Of a stretch of 64,000 nt of DNA, positions 44,778 through 54,391 are shown piece after piece. The notes beneath the pieces were generated by a model that was not told where the DNA came from, made no database searches, and saw nothing but the letters and a program-made list of their open reading frames with translations. Within the stretch, counting starts at the first letter, position 1. Each line of letters opens with the position of its first letter. This DNA comes from Blastocladiella emersonii ATCC 22665 (taxonomy: Eukaryota > Blastocladiomycota > Blastocladiomycetes > Blastocladiales > Blastocladiaceae), in the NCBI GenBank assembly GCA_025594325.1, contig JANHCV010000009.1, positions 1,054,001 to 1,118,000 of the forward strand. Direction: 5' to 3'. The position numbers were made by a program, and so were the translations under genes.

Positions 44778-45774
44778 ATGGAAATGCCTGTACGAGCACC
44801 GTCTCGCCATCGTCTACTAGCGCAAGGTTACGTCGCTGACGGGAGACGCCAATGTGCAGACCGTCTTCTACAACCGCAGCCTGGCCTACTGCCCGCCCAA
44901 AATCGACGGCGGCAACCACGAGTACTTGTTCGAGAAGCCGGGCAGGCGCCCAGTCGATTACACGTACGGTTGCCGATCCAACGCCGTCGATTTGCCTCCC
45001 GAGCTTGGCGACGGAACCTTCACGATGTCATTCCGTCCCAGCACGTGCAACGACTTGCTCGAGTTTGCCGTTACCGTGTCGCTGGAATCCTACTCGGACG
45101 TCGTCACCGAGTGGGTCATCAAGGTTGGTCCGTGGAACCGACTTGGCCCTGTTCGGATTGAGCCGTCCAAGTCGTTCAAGTGCATGGTGGGTGGTGGTGC
45201 CGTCGAGAAGCGGTTCTGGACGATGAACGACACGCCGTACACGGTCAACCAGATCTCCGTCTTTGCTCGCGTCGTTCCGTCACCCATCGAATCGACTTCT
45301 GGCCTCGGACCTGCTTCTGCTCTGCGCTTTGACACGACTTTGCTTGACTCGCTCAACGATCCGGCCGTGTGCGACGTCGCCCTTCTTCCAGGTAACTCAA
45401 CCGAGCCGATCTACGCCTCGCGTGCAATCCTCTCATCTCGTTCGCCGTTCTTTGCCGCCATGTTCCAAGGCAGCTGGGTCGAGTCAAGCAAAAATGACGA
45501 ACCAGTCGATCTGACTGAGTGGAGCCGCGTCGCGCTCGCCGTCATTCTCCTTCACCTCTATTCTAGCTGGACCCCAGCAGATGACGTGGTACCCGCCGAG
45601 ATAGAGTCTGCTCTCGCGCGTCTCAAGGTCAAACCAGCCGAGCTTGGAACACTTGCCAACCTGACAAGCTGCTTTGAAATCGCGAGCATGCTCGAGTGCC
45701 CTCGACTCGTCCTGTCGTTGCGTGACAGTGTGATGCGTGCCCTTGACAATCAAGTCATGGCGCTCAAATTGTAA
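44778..45774 (+). CDS. BTB/POZ protein 4 with N-terminal MATH-like domain
   Basis: A 308-aa paralogue. The 12-nt exon 1 (44778-44789, MEMP) is followed by a 70-nt intron (GTACGA to TGCAG) and exon 2 (44860-45774). The N-terminal domain is divergent (YNRSLAYCPPKIDGGNHEYLF, LPPELGDGTFTMSFRP, WVIKVGPWNRLGPVRI). The linker is shorter and lacks the Pro-Ala repeat. The BTB domain is intact (SLNDPAVCDVALLPG, SRAILSSRSPFFAAMFQGSW, VILLHLYSSW), followed by TSCFEIASMLECPRLVLSL. The promoter block at 44289 is about 430 bp upstream. Confidence 0.85.
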
Positions 45775-46029
45775 TTTTTGCTGTGCGCCGAACCTGAATA
45801 TACTCACGAGGCTGTGTTTCTCAGTCTCCTTTTTCGTTCCTGCTCGAGTCTCCTGCACACCCGACTGATCACCCTTGTGATCGCAGCTGCCATCATTGTC
45901 ACACGTCGATATGCCCATTCACCGTCCATCACAAGTCCATGCCGTGTCCGAGCCTCGGACCTCGAAAGTTTCGCCGCCCCATAAAACTACGCTCTTCGCT
46001 ATGCGTCAATTTCGCGATCGCAAGGAACC

Positions 46030-46984
46030 ATGTCGAACTTACCTGTACGTGATGGAACTTGGTGCAGAGAGGATTTCGGCTCATAGTCTTGTCTAGGTCC
46101 TCTCTTCTCACGCCAACTCGACCGAGGGATCGACGTTCGCAACGTACACCATCCCGGCCGTTCACTTCACCCCTGATCTTCGGCGGTCGGGCTTTGTGAC
46201 GCGTTCTATCCCTCTCCCGCCCGCAGTCGGCGGTGGTGTCTTCGAGGTCGTCTTGCGTCATTCGATTCGCGAGCATGAACGAGAATTTGGCATCATGATC
46301 CACCCGTACGGTCGGCTCACAGTCGATCTGGAGTGCTCGCTGCAGCTGCGCGTGACGAACCGCCCGGTCCCGACCCTTACTTTGCTCGAGTTCAAGGCTG
46401 ACGTGCACCGCGGCACGACTTACTACTCCACGCCTGCCTACGTCGGCAAGCGCGTCCAATCGGATCACGTCGGCATCCGCGTCCACTTGTCGTGGTCCAC
46501 TTCGCAGGAGTACGATGCGACGCTTCTTGAGTCTCTCAACAACGCAGACTTTTGCGACGTCTCGTTCCTCGTCGGTGACGCCAAGCTGCCCGTTCACGCG
46601 TCGCGCGGCATTCTCGCTGCACGCTCGCCGTTCTTTGGCGCCATGTTCCGCGGCGACTGGGCCGAGTCCACTGATGCCAAGTCCACTGATGCCAAGTCGC
46701 CTGTTCTTCTGCCCACTTGGCATCGCGCTTCGTTCGCTCTTATTGTCATGCACCTCTACACGAAGTGGGTCCCGGTCCGCAGCGACATCCCCGAGCCAAT
46801 CGCGGCCGCGCTTACCAAGTTTGACGTGTGTGCGGCCGAGTTCGACTCGTACGAGGTGCTGATCAACTGTATCGACTTGACGGCGATGCTGGAGCTCCCC
46901 AAGCTCTGCAGCGCGCTTAAGCCCAAGCTGATGGACGCGCTTGATGCCCGGATGGCCGCGGCCAGCGTGTCCGCTGCTGAGTAG
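46030..46984 (+). CDS. BTB/POZ protein 5 with N-terminal MATH-like domain
   Basis: A 300-aa paralogue. Exon 1 is 15 nt (46030-46044, MSNLP), with a 52-nt intron (GTACGT to TCTAG) and exon 2 (46097-46984). The N-terminal domain has LPPAVGGGVFEVVLRHS and LECSLQLRVTNRPVPTL. There is no Pro-Ala linker. The BTB domain has SLNNADFCDVSFLVGDAKLPVHASRG then ILAARSPFFGAMFRGDW, a short repeated STDAKSTDAK insertion, and LIVMHLYTKW. The tail is divergent (INCIDLTAMLELPKL) and ends Ala/Ser-rich. It is the most divergent intact member, yet the micro-exon boundary is at the same proline, so the layout predates the array. Confidence 0.82.
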
Positions 46985-47327
46985 TTAATTTTTTCTATCT
47001 CGTTATGTATTCATGAAAGTGCGGTTTGTTTCGCCATGTGTATGGTAGGTTAATTGACTGCTCGGCGCACGTTTTTTCGTTCTGGGACTGCGAGACACGG
47101 CTCACGTGGTATCGAAACGCGTCGACTGGCCGCGTGACCGGTGCGAGACAGTTTTTTCACACAAATGATGAAGGGCAGTCTGTCAGTCAGGAGTCAAGGG
47201 GATGTTTCAGGGTTGTCCCCTCATCTTCCGCTCATTGCTTAGCCGTGTTTGCTCTATTTAAGGATGGCCAGACCGCGGGACCGGCTTCGCCCTCTGTACG
47301 CTCACTCGACGCGAAAACAAGAAAACA
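46985..47327. other. Promoter region of BTB gene 6
   Basis: It contains the 60-bp composite block and a TATA-like CTATTTAAG at 47254-47262, 66 bp before the ATG. I see nothing else. Confidence 0.5.
47091..47150 (+). promoter_or_regulatory. 60-bp composite promoter block (BTB gene 6)
   Basis: Gap-free match to 44289-44348, with ACGCGT at 47117-47122 and CCGCGTGACC in the downstream E-box position. Most differences are single transitions. The block lies 178-237 bp upstream of the ATG. Confidence 0.6.
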
Positions 47328-48216
47328 ATGAAGCTTCCAGTGCGGATTTAATTCACTCTTATGCTGCGGCAACTGTCAGACTCACCTCATAGTTGCAGAT
47401 TATCATTCATTCGGCAAAGCTGGCCTGCTCGGCCAACAATCGCTTTGTGTACAAGTTTCAGGTAAAGCCTGATAATTCTCAGGGCTATCCAAGTGGTTTC
47501 AGTTCGGAGGCTGCCGCTCTTCCCACGGCCGTGGGGTCTGGTAGTTTCACGCTCATGTTTCGGCCAGGGCCTTCCAACGAGCAGAGCGAGGTTGGGATCA
47601 TCTTCGCTCGCAATACGAACCTCGCTCATTTGCTTAAATGTCAAGTAATTGCCAAGTGTTTTAACTCAAGTTGCTCGGTGACTCTCTACGCCCATCCAAC
47701 TGGGGCCCAAAGCTCGACAATTTATGCCACCATCGCTGACTTCAACATCATGGCCTACATAACTGATTCTCGACTCAACTCTCGAGTTTATGAGCTAGCG
47801 GTGGAGATGGAACCGATGAAACCGGTGGGACCGCCACAACCGGCAGATTCTCTCCACGACTTTTCGTTGCTCGCTACTCTCAACAATCCCAAAGTCTGCG
47901 ACGTCTCGTTTCTTGCTCGTGGCGCGTCTTCTCCACTCTATGCCTCACGTGCCATTCTTTCTGCCTGCTCAGATTTCTTTCTAAAGATGCTCAGCGGAAA
48001 CTGGGCCGAGTCTGCAGCTACTGCTCAGCCCATCTCGCTTTCCTCGTGGAGTCACGCTGGACTTGTGGCGGTTCTGCTTCATCTTTACTCTGGATGGACG
48101 CCCTCAGCGAATGCTTTGAGCTCGCTGAGATGGTTGAACGCCGCGACCTCGCCGCCGCGCTCAAGGAGCAGATGATTACGGTGCTGTCGAAGCGTGTCGA
48201 GGCCGTGAAACCCTGA
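47328..48216 (+). pseudogene. BTB/POZ protein 6, frameshifted by a deletion after the BTB domain
   Basis: Exon 1 (47328-47339, MKLP), a 59-nt intron (GTGCGG to TTGCAG) and exon 2 from 47399 follow the array pattern. The MATH-like domain (SGSFTLMFRPG) and BTB domain (TLNNPKVCDVSFL, SRAILSACSDFFLKMLSGNW, AVLLHLYSGWTP) are intact. Compared with BTB 1, about 32 residues between SGWTP and the CFE helix are missing, and the deletion changes frame at about 48115. As it stands the protein ends in a new tail at 48175. In the other frame the family C-terminus is still readable (ECFELAEMVERRDLAAAL to the stop at 48216). Because the BTB fold is complete, a shortened protein could still work, so the pseudogene label is tentative. 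Confidence 0.7.
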
Positions 48217-48335
48217 TGTTCAGCGGATCAATCTATTACCGTAGTTAATAATATATTTGCGTAATAGCTATCATTTCTTTTACCGCCGGCTTTGCGTCCT
48301 AAGGGTCTTGTGCGTCAACTGCAGGAGACGCGTTG

Positions 48336-48360
48336 CGAGACGCGTTGCTCAAGTCACGTT
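48336..48360 (+). promoter_or_regulatory. Variant MluI-box/E-box composite element
   Basis: GAGACGCGTTGCTC then AAGTCACGTT. The ACGCGT and CACGT halves keep the usual spacing, but no intact gene follows within 2 kb, so it probably belonged to a lost array member. Confidence 0.4.
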
Positions 48361-48487
48361 TTGTGGCTGAGCGCGCGTCCAGCCTGATCGACTATTTTTG
48401 GCTGCAGCGACCGGCGCAGCGGCGGGCCGTCTGTGAGGCAAGGATCTCAACAAATAGTATTTACTAGCAGCTCGCCTTTCATAGCAA

Positions 48488-50328
48488 TGCGGGGCTTTGC
48501 CCAAGCTATAGGCGCTGCGATTTCGTTTTGACGCTCGTCACGCGTCCCAATCACGTTGCTCCCAATGGCATCACTCCCCGTGTCTCGTTGCGCCACTTCG
48601 CTTCGGCTCTCGCTTCCGCTCTGCTCCCCTCCCGTTTGCTCCCCTCAATCAATGAAGCTGATTTACTCCATGCAATGAATCTCATAAATCATGAAATCGA
48701 CGGCGGGCTGGTCCCGTCTCTCCTGCAGCGCTTTGGGTGGCGCTCGCGCGGCGACGTGCTGTGCTCGACTTGACCGGTGACTTGAGTGTTCCGTTAGCAT
48801 GGCTTTCGCACTCTGCTCTTGCGACTGCACGAGCGCTGCTTAGGAGAGCTCGCGAGCAGAGAGGCATGTCGCGAGACGCTTTCGCGTCGCCTGAGCTTGC
48901 AATATCTGGCGTCGCAAAGCGACCCCAGCTCGAAGTTGATGCTATTTGTGTTCTTATTCGTCCGCTTGCGCCCATGTACTCGCTTTTCTTGCGTTGCCGC
49001 CGCCGCCACTACACCCGCGTTGCGCCCGCCAAGCGTCGCGTCGCATCTCGCTTACTTGTCGCAGGACGTTGTGCTGCGCGAATTGGCACGACAAAGTCAC
49101 TTTAACCCTCTCAACGACTAGCTACGCGGTCTCTCTGCTTCGGCGGTGCGGGATGCAAACTCATGAGCGGAGCGCGCATCTGGCTTTGCTCCGGCGCAAG
49201 CACGCCCAACTCATCTGCTGTGCTGCTGATCGCTTCTGACCCCGACCGCTGCCACCTGCACGGCGGCGGAACTTCGTACGACCAAATCACTAGAACCCTT
49301 GTCGAGCTCGGACGAGCTCTATTCTATGCGCGCCGCGAACCATCATTACTTTCAACATCGCTGACAGGCTTCCCGTGCAAAATTTGTACACGTCGACCAC
49401 CGCGCAACTGGAGGCGAGCGTAAGGCGGCTGAGCAGGGAGGTCGTCACGGGCGCGGTCGGGAGTGCCTCGTGTCGCTGTCAGCGACATGCCGTGGGCACC
49501 GTAACGCACTTCAACCTTTCGCGATCCTTCCACCGTAGGTCCGCTTCATCCGAGCTCTCTTGTTCCGTGCCCAAGGAAGCGAGCTCGCTCAAGGTCTCAA
49601 GCTGGATCATAGCGTGCGACGCGAACGCCATCGTCGTCAGGTGCTTTCTTGGCGGAAAACCAACGCGTTGGTCGAGATCGAGTCGCCGCGCGCATTCGTT
49701 GTGCTTAGTTTATTCATGCCCTTCGCTCACGATTGCCAACTACCTCCATATCGGCTTGCCGAGAATACCAGCATTCTGTTGTGAGCGAGCGGCTCACCTT
49801 GACGCGTCCGTCATAAATCTGATCTCAGTTGCCTTGAGCGAGCTACGCGCTACGTGCCCGGATGCTGCAGTGAGGCGCTTTACAAGGTACTCGGCGCCCA
49901 CAACCAAGGCGCGCTAGGGCTCCATCAAGAGGACCATCACCAAAGCGTGACTGGCCGCGATTGTGCGCGCGTGAGCGCAGCTAGCTGTACGACGAGTTGC
50001 TACAGAAGGTGGAAAAGCAATTTGTTTGGCAACCTTTAGGTTGCTCCGTCCCGTCCATAGTCAACTTGAGCAGGAAGGCGAGCAGAGCAGAAGCGAGAGA
50101 AGACTTGCGGTGACGGCTTTGACGCGCTGTACTGACGCGTCGCGACTTTCAATCGCGAGCCCCTCTGCGTTTTACGGGTCCGAAACACGATCTCAGTCAG
50201 CGCTGTGCTTGATGCGAGTCCCGTGTCTTCCACTTCATAAGTCATGCAGTTCCTTGCATCACGCGTCAATAACCGCGTCTCCAGTGCCAGGTGATCGTGG
50301 CGAGAGGGCTTTTGGGCAAAGCCCCGCA
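48488..50328. repeat. Candidate degenerate transposon bounded by 17-bp inverted repeats
   Basis: TGCGGGGCTTTGCCCAA at the left end is repeated exactly in inverse orientation at the right end. No target-site duplication is visible and the interior has no transposase-like frame. It may be a decayed element or two independent insertions. Confidence 0.35.
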
Positions 50329-50526
50329 CAGTTGACACCAGAACGGAGTGAGTGGTGGAGGTACTGGCAATAACTTATGATGTTGGACGTGATTACACGT
50401 GAAACGTGCAGTCGGCTCCTTCCGCGCGTCCAAAGCGTATCCAGGCCGCATCGGAAGCAAGTTCAGCGGCCTTCAGCACTGGACCGGTGAACCCTCCTGA
50501 AGTGTACTGAAGCGATACCGCACACC

Positions 50527-51283
50527 ATGGATCAGCCTCAAGTATGGCCCAACAAAAACTTGCGCATTTATCAACCAACTGATTACAGACCCCCGCAAAC
50601 AGGTGCTAGAGCAGCCTCCCATCATCTGCGACGAGTTCAACGAGGTCTCGTACACCTTCAACTGCGGCCCCATCGAGGAGACTGCGTCGAAGGCGGGCTT
50701 CGTGACCACGCGGATCGATTTTCCACCCGCGTTTGGCGGTGGCAACTTCAGCTTTGGCGTCCGTCCCTCGATTGAGCCTGGAAACTGGGAGAAGTTCCTC
50801 GTCCTCCGACCGTACAACAACTACCACCTCCCGTTCGACATCCAGTGCGACGCGGACCTCCGAATCTCGCACAAAATGCGCTTCTTGGCCTCCCTTGCCC
50901 GATCGGCGACCATGTGCTGTTACATTCTCAAAGAGCAGGCACACTTGGTTTATGGCACCCCGACCGATCCAGCGTTCTCCGTTCCCAGTGGAGAGCTCGT
51001 TACTGTCACCATGACAATCCGTTTCAGTCGGGTGGACATTCCCACTGCGCGGTTCCCAACTATGAATGGTGCGTTCGAGTTACCGGGACTCGCAGCTCTT
51101 GCGCTGACCGCTCAATTGCGCTGTAGTCACAACGATGGCCGCAGCGCGTCCTCGCCCAACTTCCTCTCGCGAGATTGTCCCCTCGCGTCGTGCTCGCCCC
51201 GCCACTCGCACCGGTTGATGGAAAACGGTGCCGAGGCAGAAAATTTGCTTGGTTTTGAAATTTATGCGTTTTCTCTTGCCTGA
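50527..51283 (+). CDS. BTB-array member 7: MATH-like domain only, BTB lost
   Basis: Exon 1 is 15 nt (50527-50541, MDQPQ), the intron is 61 nt (GTATGG to AACAG) and exon 2 is 50603-51283, giving 231 aa. The N-terminal half matches the array's beta-rich domain (VSYTFNCGP, FPPAFGGGNFSFGVRP, TVTMTIRFS). Where the linker and BTB should begin, the sequence changes to an unrelated Arg/Ser-rich stretch ending FEIYAFSLA. The BTB and tail have therefore been replaced or deleted. It may be a degenerate copy, or a truncated adaptor that binds substrate without recruiting a ligase. Nothing shows which. Confidence 0.6.
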
Positions 51284-51645
51284 ACTCTCGACGCGAGCGC
51301 CCGCTGAATGCTTTCCAGGGAGCCAACTATTGGGAACGTGTATCACTCTTTCGCGCGCTACTCTTGCAAGCTACGAGACGCGTGGAGCACCACTTTGTAA
51401 TGAGTCATGTTGCTCTCGTCATTGCGAATGGTTTCAGGTTCGCAATGTTGCAGGTGAGACGCGAAACGCGAAACGCGAGACGCGTCGAGAAAACACGTGA
51501 GGTCAGGTCGCCGTTGATCAGGATCGACGATCACTCGCCTCGCTGAAACGTTGATTCGAGGCACGATGGGAGCCTCACAGCCCCCGGAAGTCACTCTACA
51601 CTCATCTACCTCCCACACTCCTCCCTCGCAGACTGCCACCTCGCC
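51284..51645. other. Intergenic region with composite element
   Basis: The element at 51476-51505 lies about 140 bp before the next ATG, preceded by short tandem repeats of GCGAAACGCGAAACGCGAGAC and followed by a CT-rich leader with CCTCGCAG just before the gene. Confidence 0.5.
51476..51505 (+). promoter_or_regulatory. MluI-box/E-box composite element upstream of the UGA-interrupted gene
   Basis: GCGAGACGCGTCGAG followed by AAAACACGTGAGG. It has the ACGCGT core and a perfect CACGTG at the standard spacing. It is about 140 bp upstream of the ATG at 51646. Confidence 0.55.
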
Positions 51646-52407
51646 ATGAATCTTGACCTCGTCGAAGACATCCTCCTCTTCACCGCGGCGGCCACACTTG
51701 GCGGCTACTCGGCCTGCAAGTGCACCAACCGGCTCTTGTCAGATGCCAAGGGCTGGCCCTTCGACTACGCGCGTCAGTGCCCGACGGGCCCGCCGCGTCG
51801 GTTCGGCCGCGACCTTCGAGCGTACCTGCACGTCGCGCCGGACCTCTGACGGCTGCAGGACTTCATCAAGCCGCGGTTCTCAGGGATGCAGCGGTTCCAC
51901 GCCTACGCCGACGACCGGCCGGACTGGCTCCGCGTGCTCCGCATGAAGTGCGGCTGCCCGGTGAAGTGGGGTGGCGGGCCGCACGTGTGCAGCGCGGGCG
52001 AGGAGCCGATACTGATCCGCGCGGCGTACAAATACCAACGTCACCAAGTCCTGGGCGAGGTGCTGGCGCGGGCGCCCACGCAGCTGGTCGACCCGCTCAG
52101 CGCGGCCGTGCGCGAGGCGCGCTCGAACCTCACAAAGCTGCGCATTCCTGATTTTGCAACGGAGCTGCAGCGGCTCTCGCTCATGCGAGTGAACGAGAAG
52201 ACGGGGATGCCGTACTTGCCGCCCCTCGAGTGTGTGATCTGCTACCCGCAGTGGGGGGGGGGGGGGGGGGGCGAGACGTTGAACAAAACTGGTATATTGC
52301 GCAAATCAAGAACGAGCCGGCCAGCGACGCGATTCAGGCAATCGACGCGCGGTGCGAGTGGCGGCCGAGGTGCTTCTTGCGCACGTTCTCCTGCGACGGG
52401 AGGCTGA
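51646..52407 (+). CDS. Hypothetical protein interrupted by a single in-frame UGA
   Basis: The frame from ATG 51646 (MNLDLVEDILLFTAAATLGG) has coding-like composition and continues in the same frame for another ~135 codons after a UGA at 51847-51849. The second part (LQDFIKPRFSGMQRFHAYAD, then LRMKCGCPVKWGGGPHVC and LECVICYPQW) keeps strong third-position G/C. No intron that removes the UGA keeps the frame. It could be a recent nonsense mutation, a sequencing error or programmed readthrough (UGA followed by C). The 3' end runs into a 19-base G run, after which the frame overlaps the citrate synthase gene on the other strand, so the true end is unknown. It has several cysteines but no recognised fold. 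Confidence 0.5.
52253..52271. repeat. 19-base poly-G run
   Basis: The only long homopolymer in the window. It lies between convergent genes and may be an assembly or length-variable site. Confidence 0.8.
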
Positions 52408-54092
52408 TGCCGCGCGGGGTCTCGTTCTCGGTGCTGCGCTGGGCCATGGGGACCCACTCGCGCGGCGCGGGGCCGTCGTACATCTGGACGCGGAAGCGAG
52501 GTAATGAGTGTGGGTGGAGGGCGAGGGAAGAGGAGCGTGAGCACGGCGTACCTGCTGTGGGCGGAAGATCTTGATCTCCGAGTCAACGAGCTGTTCGCGC
52601 CAGTGCGCGAGCCAGCCGGCGTTCCTGTTCGTCGACGAACGAGAGTGAGCGCGCAGCGACGACGAGGGGGAACGCGGCGAGAGCGTACCGTGCGATGGCG
52701 AAGAGGACAGGGAAAAAGTCGGTCGGGAAGCCCATGCCCGCGTACACGAGCCCTACGCGTCGCATCGGGTCAGCGTCCAGGTCAACGACGAAGAGAAAGA
52801 AGAGAAGCACGCACCGGCGAAGAAATCCGTGTTCGGGTAGAGCTTGCGCTTGATAAAGTAGTCGTCGCTGAGGGCGATGCGCTCAAGCTCGAGGGCGACC
52901 TCGAGGAGCGGGTTGGTGCCCATGACCTCGAACACCATGTCGACGACCTTGCGCATAATGCGGGCGCGGGGGTCGTAAGAACGGTATACCCTGTGCCCAA
53001 AGCCTAAAATGGCACAAAGTTAGTACATGAGCTTGGGCAGGGCGGGTGGCGCGGGCAACGAGCGCGCAGCACCAGCGGCGGCGGCCGAGATCGAGATGAC
53101 GCGTACCCATGAGCTTGCGCTTCTTCTGCTTGACCTGCTCAATGAAGGCGGGGACCTTGTCGACGGTGCCAATCTCCTGGAGCATGCGGAGGGCGGCCTC
53201 GTTGGCGCCGCCGTGGCTAGGCCCGTACAGGGCAGACGCGGCGCCGGCGACGCAAATGTACGGGTCGATGCCCGTGGAGGCGATCTGGCGGAACGCGGAA
53301 GTGGAGCAGTTGAGCTCGTGGTCGGCGTGGAGGATCAGGCAGATGTCGAGTGCGCGGACGAGCTTCGGGTTCGGGCGGTAGTTGGGCTCGGACAGGCGGT
53401 CGAGCATGTAGAGGAAGTTCTCCGAGTAGCCCATGTCGTTGGACGGGTAGTTGTAGGGGCGGCCGATGCGGTGGCGGTACGCGCAGGCGGCGATGGTGGG
53501 CATCTTGCCGAGGAGGCGGAAGATCTGCTTGTTGACCATGGCGTCGGCGGTGTAGATGTGGTCGCCGTGCAGGTCCGTGGACGCCTCCGGGTGAAACGTC
53601 TCGAGGGCGGCGATGGCGGACACGAGCATGCCCATCGGGTGGGCGTCGTAGCGGAACGAGCGCAGGTAGTCGATGAGGTTCTCGTGGATGTACGTGTGGC
53701 GCATGACCTTGTGCTGCCACTTGGACAGCACGTCCGGGCTCGGCAGGTCGCCGTAGATGAGCAGGTAGCTGACCTCGAGGAACGTCGACTTCTCGGCCAG
53801 GTCCTCGATCGGGATGCCGCGGTACCGCAGGATGCCCTTCTCGCCGTCAATGTAGCAGATCTGCGACTTGCACACGGCCGTGTTGAGGTACCCGTTGTCG
53901 TAGACGCGGAGCCCGAACTGGCGCAGCGCCGACGACTTGATGGCGCCGTTGTGCACCTCGACCTCGGTCTCCTCGCCGTTGCGGTTGTCGCGGATGACGA
54001 CGCTAGATGCCGTGGTTTACGTTGAGCGTGGGGCTCGGTGCGGGCACGCGAGTGCTGCCAGTACATTTGCTTCTCCGTCGTTGACATGTTCA
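52334..54092 (-). CDS. Citrate synthase, GltA/glyoxysomal type
   Basis: Condenses acetyl-CoA and oxaloacetate to citrate. Exons placed with confidence are about 54015-53107, 53003-52815, 52752-52689, 52624-52552 and 52483-52334. Signatures: [54 protein letters not shown] (catalytic His), [15 protein letters not shown] (second His), [13 protein letters not shown] across a splice site, and [10 protein letters not shown]. The pattern is that of bacterial GltA and plant peroxisomal enzymes, not the shorter mitochondrial type. The 5' end is unresolved: an ATG at 54092 ([13 protein letters not shown]) is likely, but no intron I can find joins it in frame to [10 protein letters not shown]. No C-terminal SKL-type signal is seen. 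The tail beyond VPMAQR is ~30 residues longer than usual. Confidence 0.88.
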
Positions 54093-54391
54093 TGCTTTCA
54101 TGGGTTCGAAGAGCGAGAGAGAGAACGCGTTGCGCTCGCTCGGTTCGGGCGGCTCGGCCCGCGGTTCCGCGTGGCGGCGCGGCAGGCCAACGCGGACGCG
54201 CGCGCAGGGACGCGTGACCGCGCCTCCGGTGACATCACCGTGCTCGGCGACGCGTCACGCGGCGCGGCATGACTGGGACCACGCCACACGTTCTTCGCGA
54301 CCTGGCGAGCTGCCGATCCATCGCGCGGCCTCGCGCTCTTCGCGACAACGAGCCGAGTGGCACCACGTAACTTTTAAACCAACCCCCAAAG

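Larger units (their letters stand above)
48217..50526. other. Gene-poor region with a long-range inverted repeat
   Basis: No supported gene. It holds a composite-motif variant at 48336-48360 and, at 48488-48504 and 50312-50328, a perfect 17-bp inverted pair enclosing 1.8 kb. ORFs inside (for example 49375-49917) have no protein-like character I can defend. Confidence 0.5.

Noticed and set aside
49375-49917. A 180-codon ORF inside the inverted-repeat-bounded segment, considered as a transposase
   Set aside because: No DDE, RNase H-like or zinc-finger pattern is present, and codon use is not coding-like.
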